Of a stretch of DNA of 64,000 bases, positions 57,504-64,000 are shown piece after piece. The notes beneath the pieces were generated by a model. It saw only the letters and a list, made by a program, of their open reading frames with translations, was not told the origin of the DNA and did no database searches. This DNA comes from Bimastos eiseni (lineage: Eukaryota; Annelida; Clitellata; Crassiclitellata; Lumbricidae), in NCBI GenBank assembly GCA_959347315.1, contig OY365810.1, positions 4,385,467-4,449,466 of the forward strand, written 5' to 3'. Made by a program: the position numbers and the translations under genes. Position 1 is the first letter of the stretch; every line of letters starts with the position of its first letter.

Positions 57504-57890
57504 GAGAAATGCCAGTAGTACATGTTAACAACAACCGACCAGAATTGGACGAAGTCTTATCTAACACTCTCAACCAGGCAATTCGAAACAATAATTCAGA
57601 ATGTGAAACAGACATCAAGAATCTGCTTGCAGAAATTAACGAAATTGGTTCTAATCTAGTTAGAGCCATTCCAGGGCAGAGCATCGTTGTCTTCTTCTAC
57701 TGCAAAACAGTTCAAAATGCGGTTAGATTCTCGCAACTATTCAACTCTGGACGTCTTGCGGATATCATAGAACGCATTTTGAATAGATTGCTTTTAACAA
57801 TTAAACCCCACGACACGAAAGAACTAGATTCGCGCTTAGATATGGAAGATGAAGAAGCGATAACTCTTGAAGAATTCACAGGGATTGAAG
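57504..57890 (+). CDS. Gene E, TRADD-N-like domain exon
   Basis: 387 bp, phase 1 at both ends, acceptor GTGTTTTACAG, donor GTAATT. GEMPVVHVNNNRPELDEV, core IPGQSIVVFFYCKTVQNAV, RFSQLFNSGRLADIIERI, ELDSRLDMEDEEAITLEEF and TGIEG. Intact and close to gene C. See gene B for the reasoning behind the TRADD-N call. Confidence 0.7.
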
Positions 57891-58778
57891 GTAATTTCGA
57901 GGGCTTTTATGTCTTATCTGCCTTCTTTGCTTAACTGCTTTTCCAGCAGCTGCAGTAGGCCTACATCTTAGCACGAAACAAAATTATGCTAATGTGTGGG
58001 AAAAAAGTCGTCATATAATATAAATAAATACATATAAATTGTGGTGCCTTTGAAGCCATAATTAATATAAGAGGTGCATAATCGATGACTTTATATTGAC
58101 AGCAGAATTTCAGTTTTTACGTTTCTTCGTATAATGTATCACGTCGGTACGGCGTTACAATGCAAATTTATACTTCATATTTAAGAGACAACACGTTCTC
58201 CATTATGCATGGTCAAAGTTACCGAAATCGAATGCACTTGTATATGCGTAGGACCTACATGTTGAGCTATTAACATTTTATCCAAACGTGCATTGCATTC
58301 AAATCTAAAAAAATAATATACGCGCAAGTTTGATCTAATGTTGTGTAGAATAATGCACGTGATCTTGCGCAGTAACGATACAATAGTAGATATGGATGAT
58401 ATCTGATGGTTTTGAGTGGAAGGAAGATTGGCACCGTAGTTTGCAGTGGGCCAATACACTGAGTTATCGGCAACAGATAATTAGATAATTATTTAGATTT
58501 AAAAATTGCCAAATCTTCAGTTCACAAAAATGTAATTCATCAAGTTATGTTTAGCAATTTTATATCGTTTACATTTATCGGCGCTGACTTACATTGTTAG
58601 CTTCGTACGAATGTTTATTTCAAGCGGCAGTGAAATTACGTCTTTCTCCTTGAAAACAATTCTAACAGGGTTAAAGATGCAGTACTCTCCTTTTCTTCTG
58701 GAAAATGAAATCTTCAAATTATAAAGAAGTTAATGGTTCATTTAAGGTTTGTATGCATACGTATAATTACGTCCCTAG
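57891..58778. other. Gene E intron
   Basis: Shares stretches with the gene C intron, such as the block with GATGGT..GTGGAAGGAAGAT (58403 against 35589). No exon was supported. Confidence 0.55.
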
Positions 58779-58883
58779 GTTTGATGACAAAAAGCCACAA
58801 TAGACCGAAACCTTCAGGCAGAATACATGGACGCGATGTCAACACACAAACTGATGAAGAGTCGTTTATGAAGAATATGTCAG
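58779..58883 (+). CDS. Gene E, linker exon with TQT motif
   Basis: 105 bp, phase 1 to phase 1, acceptor ACGTCCCTAG, donor GTTTGG. GLMTKSHNRPKPSGRIHG and then RDVNTQTDEESFMKNMSG. It is homologous to the gene C exon at 36780 and the broken gene D exon at 52196. The NTQTDEESF block is identical in C and E. Confidence 0.7.
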
Positions 58884-59280
58884 GTTTGGTACCAATAGTT
58901 AATCATTCTCCTGTTAAATAAGCTATATCGGTAATAAAATTGGTGCATGTTGTTCTACAAAGCGAATTAGTTTATCGAGATCATGCAGAAAGACATTATT
59001 TGTCAGACAATAGGCCCTATTTAACAATCGAGTCTTAGACGTTCATTTGTTTCAGACAATAGCTGAGGTCTCCTTAATTAAGTACTTGTGCGAAAGTTAC
59101 TGCTATTTTTCCAAGAAGTAATTACCATCAGCTAACAATAAGTTTACTTTTGATATTCAAATGATCAGCATAACATTCTCCTAAAGCTGCTGACACGTTC
59201 CCTAATCCAAGAATAGCCTACATTTAATTACCTAAGTAATGACACGTATTTCCACTGCAAATTAATTATTGCTGTTACAG

Positions 59281-59376
59281 ATTGGGTATCAACTAAGCTT
59301 GAAAGAGCATCATCTTTGTCTAGTATACCGAGCAGTGTCGGGACACAGATAACAGATGCCGATTCAGGTGTCTATG
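59281..59376 (+). CDS. Gene E, second linker exon
   Basis: 96 bp, phase 1 to phase 1, acceptor TGCTGTTACAG, donor GTGAGA. DWVSTKLERASSLSSIPS and SVGTQITDADSGVYG. It is homologous to the gene B exon at 22745, with the TQT changed to TQI. Later exons, including any propeller, were not found in the window. Confidence 0.66.
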
Positions 59377-59574
59377 GTGAGAACAGTTTGAATGCCTAAA
59401 TAATTATCATATCACATCATGAAAATTACTATTAAAAATACCGTTAGCCATTGAAAGGTCTCACGGCGAGGGTCAATCCGTCAAACTTAATCAACGGCCC
59501 CTCTAAAGACAGATAGACTAGCCGAGAAATAACGAGGAATGCTGATGTGAACGTATTTTGAACACTGTATAGTT

Positions 59575-59575
59575 A

Positions 59576-59602
<27 letters not shown>
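59575..59602. repeat. (TA)n microsatellite
   Basis: Thirteen or so TA dinucleotides directly before TGTTACGACC. Confidence 0.95.
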
Positions 59603-59607
<5 letters not shown>

Positions 59608-60950
59608 ACGACCCTCTAAATAAGTTCGTTTTCCCAAGGTTAATTTTTGCATTGAAAGCCGCAACACCAAAACAATAAAGCAAAATAAACAGCAACGAAA
59701 AAATACTTAGCACTTCTAAGTGTCCTCCAAAGTCCAAAGCACGAAGTATCAAATCACTCTCAAAAAGTCGGCGAACGCCAGCAACGTTGAAGAATTTCTC
59801 AACTTATGAGCCTAATAGCAAATGCCCTTTGATAACTGTTAAGCACTTAACTACTCGGCTTTACATAGTACAAGCGGAGATTTGTGAGAGCCCGACGTGG
59901 CAACACATCTGTCCGAGACTCAAACACAATCTCAACCCATAAGGGGCGTTTCAGACATATGTATCTACAGCCCATCCTCTATATATGTCACCTGTTCCAG
60001 CTGGTATACAAATGGCCTATTTGTCCTCCTAGGCTATATCCTAGAAAAGCCACTTCTAACCCAAACAGAGCTACCTCACAACATACATATTGTTGGGAAT
60101 ACGTCCATAACCTGCTCTATAGTTTACCGTGGTGGCCTATACCTGTGCTTGTATGAATGTGGGATTGTCTCATTGGACATCCTTTTCTTTGGATATCTCT
60201 TTCTCCTGATCTGTGCAATGGAGGGTAAAATTTAAATAGGAGTGTCTTTAAGTCGTTAACTAGGAGTGTCCTTCTCTACAAATAGAAGGAACACATTATT
60301 CTACACTCATTCCTGTTTTGGAAGGTCGTAAGCGTTCAGCCCGTTGCTGATTTTCTGCGTGTGACTGTCTGAGTCTCAGTTGTTAGTCATTAAGCTAGAA
60401 AGGGACTTAACCTTTCTATATATATATCAGTCAGGATATATTAATTGCAGGCTGCGAGCACAGCGACGATTGATTTGCAAGTGCTAGGCCGCAGCTGCAG
60501 TATTCGGCTGTATGGGACGTGTGCTGATGTCATATTGCGCGCGAAATTTGTAGATAGGTGCTGACTGGCAATTTTAGAAGTCGTGTGTTCGTTATAGACC
60601 TTATGGAGATCTAGCACTGTGTGCTGTTTTCGTTGATACTTGCAATTTGTAGGAGATGATCTTTCTGTTCAAAATAATAGGAAGAAGTTAAATGAATGAA
60701 ATCTGAGTAGTTCTCTAGATTAGAATTACAGTTGAAAAGTCGATCGATACTTAAAGAATGAGGCGAAATCTGAATGTTGGTCCGTTTGCTGGAAGGGAAG
60801 AAAGCTGGTTGACAACTGGAATTAAACTTGATTGTCAGCCTTGGCTATGTTTGGCGACCTGATTTAGGCAACGAGATTGGGAGATTGTCGGACACCGGCA
60901 TTCTCCGGGAAAGGATCCACTACACCCAAGGTAATGTCCTTCAGAACCTT
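59603..60950 (+). mobile_element. Candidate LTR or 5' part of a gypsy-type element
   Basis: Starts TGTTACGACCCTCTAAATAA, a form common for gypsy LTRs (5'-TG), and lies upstream of a gypsy integrase block (60955). I could not find the matching 3' end or second LTR, so the boundary and nature are tentative. A 19-bp inverted repeat AGAAAGGGACTTAACCTTTCT is at about 60399-60419. Confidence 0.35.
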
Positions 60951-60954
60951 AGAG

Positions 60955-61225
60955 CGGATGCGTTTGGACTATGCATGACCATATTATGGGGAAATGTTCC
61001 TCATTGTAGTCAATGAAATCCACATTCAGTCAACATTGCGAGTCTGGTGCAGACGTTTGCCACTCATGGCTTACCTGAAGAGATTGGATCATACTTTGGA
61101 CCTCGCTTCACCAGGGACGGGTTTTGCACATTTCTCAGGCAAACTGCCTCTAGTAGACATTGGTAGCACCATCTCGCCCCTCTTCCAACTGGTGCAAGCG
61201 TTCTTAAGATGTAATAAAACTATAC
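60955..61225 (+). mobile_element. Ty3/gypsy integrase remnant
   Basis: The frames read RLDYA-PYYGEMFLIVV (60959-61010), then after a frameshift SLVQTFATHGLPEEIG, FGPRFTRDGFCTFLRQ and a LAPLPTGASVLKM block. In intact elements this is the integrase core D-x-A-G-P-F..MFLIVVD and FATHGLPEEIVSDNGPQFT. The first catalytic D is retained as DYA, the second (SDNGP) reads SYFGP. It is a dead relic. Confidence 0.78.
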
Positions 61226-62189
61226 TGTATACCGTTCTAGGACGGGTAAACATAACCCTTAGTGTTGAAAGTATCGAACCGTTAGACTCCCATTTATGTT
61301 AAGTTTCGAAATTTGAAATATAACTATGTCGTCTTATCATTATATTTCAGCATTTCGGAAGCACACCGATAAGACTGGTAAGAACATTGTTTCCTGTATA
61401 CGATGTGCTTAGCACTTCGTCAATTAACCTATCAAATATAAACTCATTTCCCTACCATCTCTTGTATCAAGGGTCTTCAACTTGTGCAAAATGCATTTAT
61501 CCCTCCTATTACCAGGACACCAAAGCATTACGAAGTCAAAACTTCCTAATGCATTCATTTGAGGGTATTTAGATAGCACTTACTGTCTCTCTGCAATATT
61601 TCAGAAGTTACATATAAATTAAAGATTTAAAATGTGACTATGTCGTTTCACTGCGTTCTACCTGAGTGCTCTAACCTTCGGCCCACTCTACCAGTTCTCC
61701 AACAGCTAGTCTTCATACGTTTCAACCGAGCCATATAGTCTACCTCACAGCGCAGAGATGCTTAATGATCTCCACCTCGAATAATTTCTTTGACAAACTA
61801 ATACTGTCAAAAGACAAGTTTAAGGTTTATATACGGCCCGAGTTCATGTACTATGGAAGAACTATTGTAATCCATATTCTGTACCTCCTGCAATGGATAG
61901 TTTTCAAACGGTACTCCGGAAAGCGTTCGAAGTGTAGTTTTTTCCGTCTTAACAAAACCCTGCACTCCCTCCCGTCCTTCCATTTCTATTCGCACCCTCT
62001 CCCCTTCACACGCTCCGCTTTCTTCAACTCTTAATTCAGGACTCCTTGACACCACTCTTATATCCCTTCGGAAGAGTACATTGATGTCGAGAGTCCAATT
62101 GTCATTATTTTAGATCATAAATTCTTGACAGATCCTTCTAATCTGCTTTCTCTACGATGAAGTTCATCCGTTGCTTAAAAACCTTGATT
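61226..62189. other. Intergenic, no gene seen
   Basis: A pyrimidine-rich stretch at 61950-62060 could be part of the LINE fragment that follows. No gene supported. Confidence 0.4.
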
Positions 62190-62480
62190 CTGATGTTCTG
62201 TCAAATGACAGTATGTAAAATCCTGGAACGTTTAGCAATCGCATAAAGACCAATCTGCCATCAGACTCGCTAACCTCGCCTTATTTCTATGGATATCTTA
62301 AGCACATTCAACAAAGTCTGCACTTCCCTGCTGTTCATAATATTATAATGAATTGACAGGATAAGTTGACAGCACTTGTTCTTCTTGACCTCTTTGCTAC
62401 TTGTGATTGTGCTATTGAGAATCAGGGAAATCCTCCCATTCGTCTTCTTGGACTGGTGTTAGATCTCTAATCCTGCTCTG
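62190..62480 (+). mobile_element. CR1/L2-like reverse transcriptase fragment
   Basis: Frames read KILERLA, then AHSTKSALPCC, and LTALVLLDLFATCDCAIE, which parallels LTALVLLDLSAAFDTIDH in CR1/L2-type enzymes, and RLLGLVLDL. Stops and frameshifts separate them. Confidence 0.65.
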
Positions 62481-64000
62481 TACTTAAACCCAGGGACTTG
62501 TATGTACAGGATTGGAAACTCCCTATCGTGTCACATATTTTTGACATTATCCTTATGAAGATAAAGTGACGAATATCTATATCAGCAAAATATATCTGCC
62601 TTTGGCGGTTTAAAACATTAAATTTTCAAATAGAACGTGGTTTAATTTGAGACTACATCTGTGCTGAATAGTGAAACGTGCACACAGAAATTTGATAAAA
62701 GAGCATTAATCTAAAATCTATTCCTTACATTTAACCCAAGGAATATATATTAGAAGAATGTCCTTTTTTGCTGACAGTTATTCGTCAATTTTTCTTCATA
62801 CTAAGAGTTAACGAATCAGCATGCTATGTAGACAGGATGCGAACATTTCTTGCTCCCAATTATTGCTCCCAATTATTGCCCAAAAACCAATGACACGAAG
62901 GAACATAGGGACTTTTCAGTCCTGTGAATATTGGTTCCTGCACTTAAAAGATATCCCATCAAAAGGGCGAAAATTATAGGGCGCAATCAAAAGGGCGCAT
63001 GCTTAAAAGGGCTAATGATGATGACTTCCATAAATAGTGAAAATTGATTGTCTTATGTTTACAATGCATGAAGTTCGGGGCATAAGACGGATAGTGGCGA
63101 AAGATGAAGACGTCATTGTATCCTGCGTCATTACATTCCACATTAGCTTATAGTAGGCCTAAACCTATGCCATTACTGTACATTCAGTCTACAACCAGTT
63201 AGCTTCTGATCTATTCCATTCCACTATATTCTATCACAGTATAGCATATTGTAGTGGAGCATGGTATATTTGCGTTGAACGCATGCTCTTGTAAATCGTA
63301 ATAAATGATGAAAGTATATCGATTTAACTGAGCATGTCAAATAAAACAGATCTGCAATGCTTAATACAGATTCTGATGACGCTGCTTTAAGAGGAAATCT
63401 ACCGCCAAGGCTGATTCCATCACAAACAGCTTCATCTCTCGTGGAAAGTTTTATGAGAAGTCTGTACAAAATAATGGGACCTTCACGTGCATATATTACA
63501 AATTAAATACAAGTATATAATTATATCGTCAATATACTCACATGGTTTCTGTGGCGTGTTGTCATTATTATACATAGAGCATCAAACTATGAAATGTTGC
63601 AACTAAAAACATCCCAAATCCAGGTGAATCGATGATTTGAAAATGGCCGAGAATAATGGTCGTACTGACTCGCGGGTATAGTTTGGTTGCAAAATGGCAT
63701 TTTAACCAAAACCCGGAGTACGGTCCGCCCATTGTTTATTTAGTGTTTTTTCATTTCTTCAAGGCATACATAATGAAAATCTGTAGGGTGTCACTTTGTA
63801 GCCCTTGAGCAAATAAAATTATTCATGATAACGACCAAGTGGCTTAAAAGTCATATATCGGCCATAATTTCATCTTCACGCATATATAAAACAGACAGGA
63901 TAATCATTTTCATGTTTAATACTATGTTTTCAGGGTCAGGAATAATAATAACTGATTATCATGGTGCTGAAAGCTTAATTTCTGATGTTACATATACTGG
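62481..64000. other. End of window, no gene seen
   Basis: AT-rich without coding signal. No propeller exon for gene E was found; it may lie beyond the window or be lost. Confidence 0.45.

Overview
The window is animal nuclear DNA, probably from a marine invertebrate. It is AT-rich, genes are split into short exons with consensus GT-AG introns, metazoan innate-immunity domains (CARD, TRADD-N-like, NHL-type beta-propeller) are present, and the spaces between exons are packed with decayed transposons. I cannot fix the phylum; an invertebrate deuterostome is a guess.

The core of the window is a head-to-tail, plus-strand array of five related genes, here called A to E. The full plan, seen best in C, is: a 5'UTR splice acceptor just before the ATG, a first CARD exon, a second CARD exon, one TRADD-N-like exon, one to four short polar linker exons, and one long terminal exon encoding an NHL-like propeller. 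Every internal exon that I could delimit starts and ends in phase 1. Gene A (window start to 5.74 kb) shows CARD2, a linker and the propeller but has no TRADD-N exon. Gene B (19.5-26.4 kb) has CARD1, a frameshifted CARD2, TRADD-N, two linkers and the propeller. Gene C (31.9-40.7 kb) has all parts, but with a stop codon in CARD2 and a frameshift in the propeller. Gene D (45.8-52.6 kb) has CARD1, CARD2, TRADD-N and linkers, and no propeller was found. Gene E (55.6 kb onward) has CARD1, CARD2, TRADD-N and two linkers, and its 3' end was not found before the window ends. A decayed propeller fragment lies at 41.3-41.6 kb.

A resembles D (a 3.4 kb block at 1-3420 and 47377-50832, introns and transposons included), and C resembles E. 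A 1.4 kb repeat at 42.68 and 54.11 kb lies upstream of D and of E. The array therefore grew by block duplication. By family knowledge, CARDs and TRADD-N are adaptor modules that assemble death-fold or TRAF-type signalling complexes, and NHL propellers bind RNA or protein. The predicted product is a cytosolic sensor or adaptor with two CARDs, a TRADD-N hub, a flexible linker and a propeller that may bind ligand. That role is inference.

Mobile elements fill the rest. They include hAT-type elements with 8-bp target duplications (200-949 and 47575-48320; 10133-10806; 14274-15446), a PIF/Harbinger-like MITE (46166-47357, partial at 12481), several mariner-type elements (2238, 13123, 23577, 49645), a long-TIR element with internal tandem repeats (33316-34098), a broken non-LTR retrotransposon (about 16.4-19.44 kb), CR1/L2-like fragments (7.5, 11.45-11.83, 27.8-28.3, 29.7-31.3 and 62.2 kb), a Ty3/gypsy integrase remnant (60.96-61.22 kb) and three copies of a tRNA-derived SINE. 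Short near-perfect hairpins are unusually frequent.
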